NCBI RefSeq assembly: GCF_036013525.1 | Contig: NZ_CP107853.1 | Span: forward strand, 2,604,001-2,668,000 | DNA: 64,000 bases | Direction of reading: 5' to 3' | Origin: Nonomuraea sp. NBC_00507 | GTDB lineage: Bacteria; Actinomycetota; Actinomycetes; Streptosporangiales; Streptosporangiaceae | Shown: positions 1 through 6,430 of the stretch, piece by piece | Numbering within the stretch: the first letter of the stretch is position 1 | Layout of the letters: every line of letters starts with the position of its first letter | Position numbers and translations under genes: made by a program | The notes under the pieces: model-generated | What the model saw: the letters and a program-made list of their open reading frames with translations, nothing else | Database searches by the model: none | Told to the model about the DNA's origin: nothing

Positions 1-50
1 ATGATCCCGATGGCGACCAGTCCGGCGAGCCAGGTGGCGATGATGACCAT
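1..50 (-). CDS. N-terminus of a membrane protein (partial)
   Basis: Reading leftward from an ATG at 50, the first 16 codons give MVIIATWLAGLVAIGI, a hydrophobic start typical of a first membrane helix. A good ribosome site (AGGAG) lies 6 bases upstream. The gene runs off the left edge, so its family cannot be named. It is divergent from the TetR gene at 135 and is the probable target of that repressor, since the repeat-rich spacer between them looks like a shared operator. Confidence 0.55.
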   Translation of the reverse strand, partial: MVIIATWLAGLVAIGI

Positions 51-69
51 GTCGTCTCCTTCGATCGTT

Positions 70-125
70 GCTAGAAGTATTAGCGACGCTAGCCTAGCGG
101 CGCTCATCTGTCTAGCGGTGCTAGC
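70..125. promoter_or_regulatory. CTAGC-repeat operator candidate
   Basis: The spacer between the divergent genes holds GCTAGC at 88-93 and 120-125, CTAGCGG at 94-100 and 112-118, and a further GCTAG at 70-74. This dense, partly palindromic arrangement just upstream of a TetR gene fits a binding site for autoregulation and control of the leftward membrane protein. Function is inferred from position and symmetry. Confidence 0.5.
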
Positions 126-134
126 ATCTGGAGG

Positions 135-710
135 GTGTCCACACAGCAGCGCAGAGAACGCGAACGCGCCCAGCGCCACGACCTGATCGTCAAGACCGCC
201 CGCAAGCTGGCCGAGTCCGAGGGCTGGGACGCCGTTACCACCCGCCGCCTGGCCGACGAGATCGAGTACAGCCAGCCGGTCCTGTACAGTCACTTCGCTG
301 GCAAGGACGCCATCGTCGCGGCGGTGGCGCTGGAGGGCTTCACGGAACTGGCCGTACGCCTGCGCGCCGCGACCCGGACGGGCGAGCCGCGGGCCGTGCT
401 GGAGGGGCTGGCCAGGGCCTACATGGCGTTCGCCGAGGAGAACCCCGCGCTGTACGACGCCATGTTCACGATGGCCGTGGACCTCCCGTTCGGCCAGGAC
501 GACACCCCAGAGCCGCTCCGGGACGGCTTCCAGGCGCTTTTGTCCGGGGTCGCGCAGTTCGCCGACGGCCGCGACCCGGCGATCCTGACGGAGGTCGCCT
601 GGAGCGCCCTGCACGGGCTGATCGTCCTGTCCCGCGGCGGCCGACTCCCCGCCTCAGGCCGCGAGGCCCGCCTGACGCTGCTGCTCGACCAGCTCAGCGC
701 CACCCGCTGA
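135..710 (+). CDS. TetR/AcrR family transcriptional regulator
   Basis: 191-residue protein with the usual TetR plan: an N-terminal helix-turn-helix (about residues 12-60, with TTRRLADEI and VLYSHFAGKDA as the HTH and following helix) and a ligand-binding C-terminal half resembling the TetR_C WHG-type domains. Length is normal for the family. The GTG start lies almost on top of a GGAGG motif, so the exact start is uncertain; no better in-frame start is visible. It is divergent from a membrane protein and probably represses it through the CTAGC repeats between them. Confidence 0.9.
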   Translation: MSTQQRRERERAQRHDLIVKTARKLAESEGWDAVTTRRLADEIEYSQPVLYSHFAGKDAIVAAVALEGFTELAVRLRAATRTGEPRAVLEGLARAYMAFAEENPALYDAMFTMAVDLPFGQDDTPEPLRDGFQALLSGVAQFADGRDPAILTEVAWSALHGLIVLSRGGRLPASGREARLTLLLDQLSATR

Positions 711-789
711 CCCAGCCGCGTACGGTCAGTCGTTTCACACGGCGGCGACCTGCGACGCGAACTGTTCGCCGAAGTCGCCTGGAGCGCGC

Positions 790-880
790 CGCCGATACGC
801 CGAGGGCGAGGTGTCCCTGGCCGACCTGGCCACCGAGTACAGCGTCGGACGCTCCACCACGCTGGACGCGCCAGTGAAGG
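790..880 (+). pseudogene. HTH remnant of a recombinase/transposase-like gene
   Basis: In this frame the bases read RRYAEGEVSLADLATEYSVG followed by RSTT, a clear helix-turn-helix of the kind found at the ends of resolvases and in IS N-termini. There is no start and the frame soon loses similarity, so it is a fragment. The rest of 711-1170 shows no gene that I can support. Confidence 0.4.
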
Positions 881-1170
881 CCCGCTCACCGGTATGCGAT
901 CCGTCAGCCGGTGACGATCAAAGTCCGACGTGCCACCAAGCATGATCAGCAGCTGGGGCGGAACACGACATGGACGTCCGGAACTATGACGCCATCAGAC
1001 GGCCGCGAGCCTTCAGGAACATCTGGCCGCTCCACCGGGGCAGGGGGTTCGACCCACGACATGCTGTGGACATACCACTGCTATACCGCCGGTGTTTAGC
1101 ATTCTTCGCGGTGCTCTGATCACAGGCGGAGCACCGCGAAGTTCTCGTTAACTGACAAGGATCTGATCTC

Positions 1171-1635
1171 ATGCGGAAGCTCTCCCCCTCGAAGATGCTC
1201 GCCACTGTTGTCGGGGTGTCTGCGGCCTTCGCCGTGCTGACGCCGGCCACGACCGCCACGGCCTCCTCCACCACCACCGCCTCCTCGAGCGTCTCTTCGG
1301 CCGGCTGCAAGGACAAGTGGAGCAAGCTGAACACGAAGGACGGCTTCGTCAGCTACGTCCTGAAGCTCTGCAGCAACGGCTACGGCGAGGCGCGCGGCAG
1401 CGTGACGGACACCAAGAACGACGCCTGGACGACCGTGGTCGAGGTCTCCTTCAAGAAGAGCAACGGCAACGAAATTTACGGCGGGTACAAGGAGGCCGGC
1501 CGGAACAAGGGCCACAAGAGCTTCAAATGGTCCACGACCCGCACCAACCTCGACCGGATTACGATCAGGGCCAAGCGCTGCCTCCCGGGTACGATCGTGT
1601 GCAACAACACCAAGACCTTCACGCTCTACCCCTGA
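1171..1635 (+). CDS. small secreted protein of unknown function
   Basis: 154 residues. A Sec signal peptide is plain: basic start MRKLSPSK, hydrophobic core to about residue 24, and an Ala-rich cleavage region near TATA-SS around residue 32. The mature part is about 120 residues, rich in Lys and Thr, with four Cys (in SAGCKDKW, LKLCSNG, AKRCLPG, IVCNN) that could make two disulfides. ATG is preceded by AAGGATC. I recognise no family; the chain ends in FTLYP. It stands alone between a decayed region and a converging operon. Confidence 0.75.
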   Translation: MRKLSPSKMLATVVGVSAAFAVLTPATTATASSTTTASSSVSSAGCKDKWSKLNTKDGFVSYVLKLCSNGYGEARGSVTDTKNDAWTTVVEVSFKKSNGNEIYGGYKEAGRNKGHKSFKWSTTRTNLDRITIRAKRCLPGTIVCNNTKTFTLYP

Positions 1636-1843
1636 TCTGGGCGTGGCAGTCGGGTCGCCAATGGCTGTCAGTTTCGGCGAGAGATGGCCGAGACCTTCGG
1701 AGTTATCGGGCCGCGCGTACCTTCGTGCAGCCGAGTAGCCGCCGCGACCGCCGCAGTAAATACCGGCTCCGCTGCAGCGAGGACAACGCGGTCAGGCGCT
1801 GAAGCCTCCGCACCCGCAAGCAGACTGGTGCCGTCCCCAGCAC

Positions 1844-2122
1844 TCAACCTCCTCCATCGGCGCCGTCCACATCGAGGACAGCGGGCCGTAGGTCGTTCCA
1901 GCGGTAGTCGCAGTTCTCAGGGGGAAAGCCCTCGAATGTGTGGAGGGCGTCGATTTCCAGGTCACACAATCGCTGCTCTTGCGAAAGCGCGTGGCAGGCC
2001 AGGGCCTTGTTCATGGCGCTCGTCACGTCAGGCGCCTCCACGACCCAGGTGTAGGGTGCCTCGCCGTCGAATCGCTCGGTGCCGGCGATGGTCACGGTGA
2101 AGGTCGTCATTTCCCTTCTCAT
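1844..2122 (-). CDS. small hypothetical protein, cassette A gene 3
   Basis: Up to 92 residues. The frame can start at ATG 2122, which overlaps the preceding stop by ATGA, or at ATG 2110 (MTTFTVTIAGTE) behind AGAAGGGA. It has a beta-rich start (FTVTIAGTERFDG) and a conserved middle (WVVEAPDVTSAMNKAL). No family recognised. Third gene of a coupled three-gene operon that occurs again at 36866-37604; this gene is the least conserved member, diverging toward its C-terminus. The repeat of the whole operon argues that it is a real gene. Confidence 0.65.
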   Translation of the reverse strand: MRREMTTFTVTIAGTERFDGEAPYTWVVEAPDVTSAMNKALACHALSQEQRLCDLEIDALHTFEGFPPENCDYRWNDLRPAVLDVDGADGGG

Positions 2123-2409
2123 CGCGCCTCACCCTGGAGAATCTGATCGAAGGTGTGCCTGGCGGTCGCGATCAGCGTCCAGGCGGTCTCACGGACGGTG
2201 CCCTTCTCCCGGTTTGTACGGCGGACGAAGCCCAGGCCGGCGGCGGTGCACAGTTCGTACGTCGTTACCTGGCACTCGCACGTGTGCGAGACCACGCGGA
2301 TGCGCTGTGCTCGGTTGGCCGGTTCGTACCAGGGGAGGATGACGTGGCCCGGCTTGGGCGGCTCGACGTGCGGGCCGTGGAAGTCGGGGATCTCGTCTCG
2401 CCAGGTCAC
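2119..2409 (-). CDS. small hypothetical protein, cassette A gene 2
   Basis: 96 residues, GTG start overlapping the previous stop by GTGA, and ATGA overlap with the next gene, so all three are translationally coupled. The sequence has a Pro-rich start (HVEPPKPGHVILPWYEP) and a basic helix-forming C-terminal half (RRTNREKGTVRETAWTLIA). No known domain seen. The second copy at 37135-37425 differs at only a handful of bases, mostly silent, which suggests selection on the protein. Confidence 0.65.
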   Translation of the reverse strand: MTWRDEIPDFHGPHVEPPKPGHVILPWYEPANRAQRIRVVSHTCECQVTTYELCTAAGLGFVRRTNREKGTVRETAWTLIATARHTFDQILQGEAR

Positions 2410-2588
2410 CAGGTCCTCCCTTCGAAGACCTCGACGAGGTTCTTGAGAGCGATGTCGACGCGAGCCATGACGAGTTCGTGGACATGATCGCCCTCGGATG
2501 GCACCCGGTAGCCGTGTCTCTCCAGGACGGCCTGGACCTCCGCGGTCAGCAGCGGCGTGAATCGTACGTCTGTGATTGAGTTGCCCAT
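2406..2588 (-). CDS. small hypothetical protein, cassette A gene 1
   Basis: 60 residues starting MGNSITDVRFTPLL behind GGGAGG. It is helical and acidic, with a C-terminal stretch (MARVDIALKNLVEVFEG) suggestive of a protein-protein interaction helix. The copy at 37422-37604 encodes the identical protein. It is first in the operon downstream of a conserved hairpin and faces a divergent GntR gene, which is the likely regulator. Confidence 0.65.
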   Translation of the reverse strand: MGNSITDVRFTPLLTAEVQAVLERHGYRVPSEGDHVHELVMARVDIALKNLVEVFEGRTW

Positions 2589-2614
2589 GGGTCGGACCTC
2601 CCGTGTCCGATCAA

Positions 2615-2649
2615 GGGCCCGTCCGGCGCTTGCATCGCTGGACGGGCCC
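2615..2649 (-). promoter_or_regulatory. 5' leader hairpin of cassette A
   Basis: GGGCCCGTCC pairs with GGACGGGCCC, extended by a further GCG/CGC after a mismatch, giving a long stem with a short loop. It lies 26 bases upstream of the first small gene and has no T-run, so it looks like a leader RNA structure or protein-binding site, not a simple terminator. The equivalent hairpin of copy B (37634-37669) keeps the stem while its bases differ. Confidence 0.55.
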
Positions 2650-2689
2650 ACTCTCTTGCTGAGGAGCTCGTATATCCCGTCTAGCACGT

Positions 2690-2740
2690 ACAACACGTAT
2701 CCAACGTAACCGCCATGCATGCATGTCCTTAACGTGTTGT
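2690..2740. promoter_or_regulatory. GntR operator candidate
   Basis: ACAACACGT at 2690-2698 is the exact inverse of ACGTGTTGT at 2732-2740. The right half-site ends two bases before the preferred GTG start of the GntR gene, so binding would block expression of the regulator and probably of the leftward small-protein operon. Confidence 0.45.
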
Positions 2741-2742
2741 CC

Positions 2743-2997
2743 GTGACGGTTGACCAGCTCGATCCCACGCCGATCTATGAGCAACTGGCGCGGATCATCA
2801 GAGAAAAGATCAAGGCCGGCGATCTGGAAGAACGGCAATTGGTGCCTTCCGAGAGCTCGCTGCAGCAAGAGCACGGCGTCGCCCGCGGCTCGGTACGGCG
2901 TGCCATGGAGCTTCTACGCAAGGAAGGCTGGGTGGTCACGATTCAGGGCCGGGGAACCTTTGTGGCGCTCAAGGAGAACTGGCCCAAGGAGGGGTAG
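2743..2997 (+). CDS. GntR-family regulator (HTH only)
   Basis: About 84 residues (or 92 from ATG 2719), just the GntR winged-helix: LDPTPIYEQLARIIREKI, then VPSESSLQQEHGVARGSVRR and the wing GRGTFVAL. No ligand-binding domain follows, as in the short KorSA-type and YtrA-like GntR proteins. The GTG start at 2743 is preferred because typical relatives begin near the LDPTP motif; no Shine-Dalgarno is visible, so the mRNA may be leaderless. It is divergent from the cassette A operon. Confidence 0.8.
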   Translation: MTVDQLDPTPIYEQLARIIREKIKAGDLEERQLVPSESSLQQEHGVARGSVRRAMELLRKEGWVVTIQGRGTFVALKENWPKEG

Positions 2998-3328
2998 TCG
3001 CAGTCATTCAGCTGACGGCCTTACCCAGTCGGGGAAGTAGGTGGATGCGATCCAGCTCCCCGGCGTAGAACCAGGGTGCCCTTGTCCTGTCTCGTCGAAC
3101 TTGAGGCATGAGACCTGAACTGCGGTGTCTCAGAATGGATGAGACGAATCGATGAAGTCGCGTCTCATTGATCATGAGGCAGATTTGTGGATGTCTCGGC
3201 CCGGAAGCGTTGACGGGCTTGGCTCCGGATCGCTTTGGCGATCCGGAGCCGGTGGCGGCGCGGATCACCTGGATAGGCCTTTAGCCCACATAAGCCCAGA
3301 ACCCACACTGGTGCAGGGAAGTAGTCGC
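2998..3328. other. gene-free stretch with GTCTCA/TGAGGCA repeats
   Basis: No supported gene. The stretch holds repeated GAGAC/GTCTC and TGAGGCA words, including the left 26-bp repeat at 3083-3108 and GTCTCATTGATCATGAGGCA at 3155-3174, which has a near match in inverse orientation near 4511-4529. Confidence 0.4.
3083..3108 (+). repeat. left arm of a 26-bp imperfect inverted repeat
   Basis: Inverse complement of this stretch starts TGCCTCAAGTTCGACGAG and ends ACAGGACA; it matches 4530-4555 at 23 of 26 positions. The two arms bracket the alpha/beta hydrolase gene and further GTCTCA/GAGGCA sub-repeats, like the ends of a small mobile cassette. Confidence 0.5.
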
Positions 3329-4363
3329 TCATCCGGCATCTTCCAGGAATCGGGTCAGCGCTGAGATGTCCATCTCGTGCCCCGCCTCGGGCGTGACGAT
3401 CAGCGAGACTGCATCCTTCGCACCCGCGGCCTCGTAGATGCTCCGCAACTCGTTCACCGATGCGACGACGGATTCGTTGTAGGAGGCCGATTCGTTACCC
3501 GGGCCGGGCACGTCGCGCTCGCCGTACTGCAACGCGATGGGACGGGCGGCGTTCAGCCCGGCGATGTCCGAGCGATCCAGCCAGCGCAGGACGTCGGGCA
3601 CGCAATGTGCGGCGGCGTTGCGGCATCGTGAGAAGATCGGGTCGAAGGAGCCGAGACTGCCGCTGGCGTAGATGCGGCCGACCCGCGTGCTGAACACAGG
3701 GTAGGTCAGCGCGAGGTCCCCGCCGTAGGAGATCCCGGCCACGTCGATCTCGCCAGCGCCCAGCGCGGCAGTCAGCCAGTCCTCCCAGCGGAGCAGGTCT
3801 TCCACCGTGTCGCCGAGGAGGACGCGCCCCTTTTGCAACCCGTCAGCGATCAACGTGCTCTTCTGCCTGCCATCCGGCCAGTACTCCAGTGTTTCCCCGG
3901 GAAGGTCGTAGGCGAGATCGGCGAGGACCCCGAACCCGCGCAGCTCCGGGCACAGTACGGCGTGCCCGGCCTGCGCCAAGGCCAGCGCGAAACGGTGATG
4001 ATAGTCCTCGGGCACCCCCGGCAGTCCGGCGCATGCCTCCACCTCGCCGTGTCCGTGGATCGCCAGTACGGCACGCCGCCAGGCCATCCGAGGCATCAGT
4101 AGGTAGGCGCTCAGCCAGAGCTGGTCATCCACCTCCATCACCAATGCCCGCACGCTCACCCCGTCGACAGTGGCCCGGCGAAGCTCGCGCACCGAGCAGG
4201 CCGCGACCGGCACGCGTACCCGCAAAAGCTCGGCAAGTTTGCTCCTCGCCGCCGCCTGCCAGTCCGTGAAGGGCAACGTCGAACGCGCGAAGGCCAGGCA
4301 GGGCTCCAGCCGCGGATTTCGATGGCGCAGCCGCAATTCCGAACGGATGATGGGAAAGTCCAT
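3329..4363 (-). CDS. alpha/beta hydrolase (acetyl-xylan-esterase/Abhydrolase_7-like)
   Basis: 344 residues. The hydrolase core runs from about residue 90: an oxyanion-side HGHG motif in VLAIHGHGE, a nucleophile elbow GISYGG near residue 211 (GxSxGG), an acid candidate in YGERDVPG and the catalytic His in PEAGHEMD near the C-terminus. The N-terminal 80 residues form the extra segment usual in this dienelactone-hydrolase/Abhydrolase_7 group. No signal peptide, so cytosolic. Substrate unknown. It stands alone and is bracketed by inverted repeats, suggesting mobility. Confidence 0.8.
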   Translation of the reverse strand: MDFPIIRSELRLRHRNPRLEPCLAFARSTLPFTDWQAAARSKLAELLRVRVPVAACSVRELRRATVDGVSVRALVMEVDDQLWLSAYLLMPRMAWRRAVLAIHGHGEVEACAGLPGVPEDYHHRFALALAQAGHAVLCPELRGFGVLADLAYDLPGETLEYWPDGRQKSTLIADGLQKGRVLLGDTVEDLLRWEDWLTAALGAGEIDVAGISYGGDLALTYPVFSTRVGRIYASGSLGSFDPIFSRCRNAAAHCVPDVLRWLDRSDIAGLNAARPIALQYGERDVPGPGNESASYNESVVASVNELRSIYEAAGAKDAVSLIVTPEAGHEMDISALTRFLEDAG

Positions 4364-4529
4364 GGGATCTCCTCAGTAGTTTCCAGCAGGTTCACCGAGA
4401 TGCCTAGGTGCAGCGCTTGGCCACCGCGCCATCCTCTGAAGCGTCTCCAGCCTGTCGATACACCGGCCCAATGCGATCAATGCCTCAACAAGATGAGACG
4501 GCACGCCGGATGCCTCGGATCAGTGAGAC

Positions 4530-4555
4530 TGCCTCAACCTCAACGAGACAGGACA
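4530..4555 (+). repeat. right arm of the 26-bp imperfect inverted repeat
   Basis: TGCCTCAACCTCAACGAG...ACAGGACA; partner of 3083-3108 in opposite orientation. A degenerate GTCTCACTGATC-CGAGGCA word lies just inside it, again mirrored at the left side. Confidence 0.5.
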
Positions 4556-4634
4556 GCCCTGACCTATGCCGATTTTCGAAGAGGGCCCAATGCTCCCTTC
4601 GCGAGGGAAATGATCTCTCGCGAGAGTGACACAC

Positions 4635-4668
4635 AGATAGGAACATAACCTGAATTATGTTCCTATCT
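4635..4668. repeat. perfect palindrome containing a direct-repeat word
   Basis: AGATAGGAACATAA (4635-4648) and TTATGTTCCTATCT (4655-4668) form a perfect 14-bp stem around CCTGAA. The right half, CCTGAATTATGTTCCT at 4649-4664, recurs exactly at 5391-5406 on the other side of the BP74-like gene. No T-run follows, so it is not a plain terminator. Confidence 0.55.
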
Positions 4669-4829
4669 TAATGATCTTGAATCCCAGTACAGTTGCCGTC
4701 GCCCACGAAGGCTCTGGCGCAGATCAAGAGTCAGCGATGCCTGGCCACTAACTATGTAACCTAGAGTAGTTAGTTTACGACTCTAAGTGCCGAAAGGATT
4801 CGGTCTCAACCCACGTACCGGAGGTGTCC

Positions 4830-5288
4830 ATGCCAGGTATCATCCGCAAAATCGGCTTTTCGCTCACCGCGGCAGCGCTCGCCATCCTGACCGCAGCCGC
4901 TCCAGCCACAGCAGGTACAGCGACAAGCGCGGCACGGCAAGCTGCGCCAGCGTACTTCGTGATGACGGACATCACTCGCGAGCATTTCGTCATCCAGCTC
5001 ACCGACCCCGCCAGGATCCAGCACGCCCGGGACCTGATCAGCGGCGCGACGCAGGATCGGCCCCACGTTGTCGGCCGCATCATGAAGCGGTCCGCCCCCT
5101 ACAACGCCCGCTGGAGCTACCACTACGATCCCAACACCGTCGACTTCTTCGACATGGCCCCCGAAGTGTGCGACGCCACCATCCCCTACGTCGAAGACCA
5201 CCTGGACGAGGCGGGCGGCGCGTTCCTGCCCGGCCTCGTGTGGTGTCCTTGGACCTCCCGGCTAGTCAGGGAAGTTCCCGCATCCTAG
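4830..5288 (+). CDS. secreted BP74-like protein
   Basis: 152 residues from ATG 4830, chosen because GGAGG at 4820-4824 is well spaced from it; a GTG at 4824 overlaps that site. Residues 1-30 are a Sec signal peptide (hydrophobic [10 protein letters not shown], cleavage near ATA-GT). The mature part has the signature of the BP74 N-terminal domain first named from a Dictyostelium calmodulin-binding protein: [19 protein letters not shown], then [43 protein letters not shown] and [14 protein letters not shown]. Such proteins are common as secreted singletons in actinomycetes; their role is not established. Flanking direct repeats suggest acquisition as a unit. Confidence 0.8.
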   Translation: MPGIIRKIGFSLTAAALAILTAAAPATAGTATSAARQAAPAYFVMTDITREHFVIQLTDPARIQHARDLISGATQDRPHVVGRIMKRSAPYNARWSYHYDPNTVDFFDMAPEVCDATIPYVEDHLDEAGGAFLPGLVWCPWTSRLVREVPAS

Positions 5289-5390
5289 CTGCGATCAACA
5301 CCGCGGCGCCGGGTCCGGGAGAAGCAACTCAACGCTGATCCAACCCGGCGCTTGGTTCCTCAGTGAGCACCGTCACGGTCACGCCTACGT

Positions 5391-5406
5391 CCTGAATTAT
5401 GTTCCT
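5391..5406 (+). repeat. second copy of the CCTGAATTATGTTCCT word
   Basis: Exact copy of 4649-4664; similarity continues loosely (TCT-A--GATC) for about 10 more bases. The pair brackets the BP74-like gene, and this copy sits just left of a tyrosine-recombinase remnant, so an att-like origin is possible. Confidence 0.5.
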
Positions 5407-5423
5407 GTCTAAGCGATCACGAA

Positions 5424-5450
5424 CGGTAGCGAACGGAACGTTCGCTACCG
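5424..5450. terminator. hairpin between BP74-like gene and integrase remnant
   Basis: CGGTAGCGAAC and GTTCGCTACCG make a perfect 11-bp stem around GGAAC. It could end transcription of the BP74-like gene, although no T-run follows, or be a recombinase-arm site. Confidence 0.4.
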
Positions 5451-5499
5451 CTAATTTCCATTTCCGATGCTCAAAACGCCGCCAATCGACTCTGTTGGC

Positions 5500-5804
5500 C
5501 TGATCGATCAGGCCAACGGGCCCCTGGCCAAGTTCGTCATCACTCTGGTCGCCGTGCATGCCCTCGGCGTCGCGAGATCACTCGGCTGCGGCTTGCCGAC
5601 CTCGACCCGTCGCGCGGCCGTCTTGTGGTTCGACGCGACACCGGCGTCCACACCCTTTACCTCGACGAGATCACCCATGCCCTGGCCAACGCCTGGCTGC
5701 GGGAACGTCACCGTCGCTGGCCGCTGACGACAAACGCGCACCTGCTGATCAGCCAAGTCACCGCCGCCGACACTGACAGCAAGAGACAGTGGCCATCGGC
5801 TTGA
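5500..5804 (+). pseudogene. tyrosine recombinase remnant, frameshifted
   Basis: One frame reads ANGPLAKFVITLVAVHALG and then a one-base shift near 5568 leads to REITRLRLADLDPSRGRLVV, followed by THALANAWLRERHRRWPLT and NAHLLISQVTA, ending at a stop at 5802-5804. This is the core of the actinobacterial transposon/phage integrase type whose motif is HALGxREIRxLRLxDLD. There is no N-terminal SAM-like domain and the last catalytic Tyr region is missing, so it is dead. Confidence 0.65.
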
Positions 5805-5908
5805 TGTTGTCGACCACTCGTGACGGTGGTCCTTACGGGCACCCCTTCTAGCGCGGATCGAACCTTTCCACTCCTCTCCGGCGTCGGTATCGGTTGAGAG
5901 GAGTCGTC

Positions 5909-6430
5909 TTGGATTGCAATGACAGCTTCCGTGAGTTCGTCGCCGCGCACCAGCAAGCGCTGATGCGCACGGCGTACCTGCTCACGGGAGACGCCCACCA
6001 GGCCGAGGACCTGCTGCAGAGCGTCCTGCTGAAGGTGCTGCGGCGCTGGCCCCGGTTATCGCACGTCGAGCGTCCCGAGGCGTACGCGCGTAAGGCGCTG
6101 GTGAACCAGCACATCTCGTGGCGGCGGCGCCGGGTCAGGACGGAGTTCCCGACCGCCGAACCGCCCGACCGGCCGTACTCGAGCGAGGACTCCACACTCG
6201 TACGGCTCGTCATGCGCAAGGCCCTCATGGGGCTGCCGCCTCGGCAGCGGGCGGTGATCGTGCTGCGTTACTACGAGGACCGGACAGAACGGGAGACCGC
6301 TGAGCTGATGAACTGCTCGATCGGGACGGTGAAGAGCCAGACCCACTACGCGCTGGCCCGCCTGCGCGAGCTGGCGCCCGGCCTGGCGCCGAAGCTCGCC
6401 GGCCTGGAGACCGAGGAGGCCTACCGATGA
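5909..6430 (+). CDS. ECF sigma factor, SigE-family type
   Basis: 173 residues from TTG 5909, chosen because GAGAGGAG sits 5 bases ahead; a TTG at 5894 would overlap that site. Region 2 is at about residues 8-75 (LLTGDAHQAEDLLQSVLLKVLRRW) and region 4 at 100-155 (LPPRQRAVIVLRYYEDRTERE, then CSIGTVKSQTHYALARLR). It would direct RNA polymerase to a stress or cell-envelope regulon. Its stop overlaps the next gene by ATGA, which encodes a membrane-anchored propeller protein and is the likely cognate sensor or anti-sigma partner. Confidence 0.9.
   Translation: MDCNDSFREFVAAHQQALMRTAYLLTGDAHQAEDLLQSVLLKVLRRWPRLSHVERPEAYARKALVNQHISWRRRRVRTEFPTAEPPDRPYSSEDSTLVRLVMRKALMGLPPRQRAVIVLRYYEDRTERETAELMNCSIGTVKSQTHYALARLRELAPGLAPKLAGLETEEAYR

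Larger units (their letters stand above)
4364..4829. other. gene-free stretch with repeats and a promoter region
   Basis: No supported gene. It contains the right arm of the 26-bp inverted repeat, a perfect 14-bp-stem palindrome at 4635-4668 and an AT-richer stretch around 4745-4790 that likely carries the promoter of the BP74-like gene. Confidence 0.4.

Noticed and set aside
419..943. Long minus-strand open frame antisense to the TetR gene
   Set aside because: Arg/Ser/Pro-rich composition of a high-GC shadow frame; the TetR frame has clear family motifs.
2615..2649. Reading the cassette hairpin as a plain transcription terminator
   Set aside because: It lies upstream of the operon within the divergent promoter region and has no T-run; a leader or regulatory structure fits better.
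1844..2997. Calling the GntR/small-gene cassette an integrative conjugative element (AICE)
   Set aside because: No integrase, replication protein, TraB/FtsK-type translocase or tRNA att site lies near either copy.
3083..4555. CRISPR array from the repeated GTCTCA/TGAGGCA words
   Set aside because: Repeats are short, irregularly spaced and inverted; no cas genes and no regular spacer pattern.
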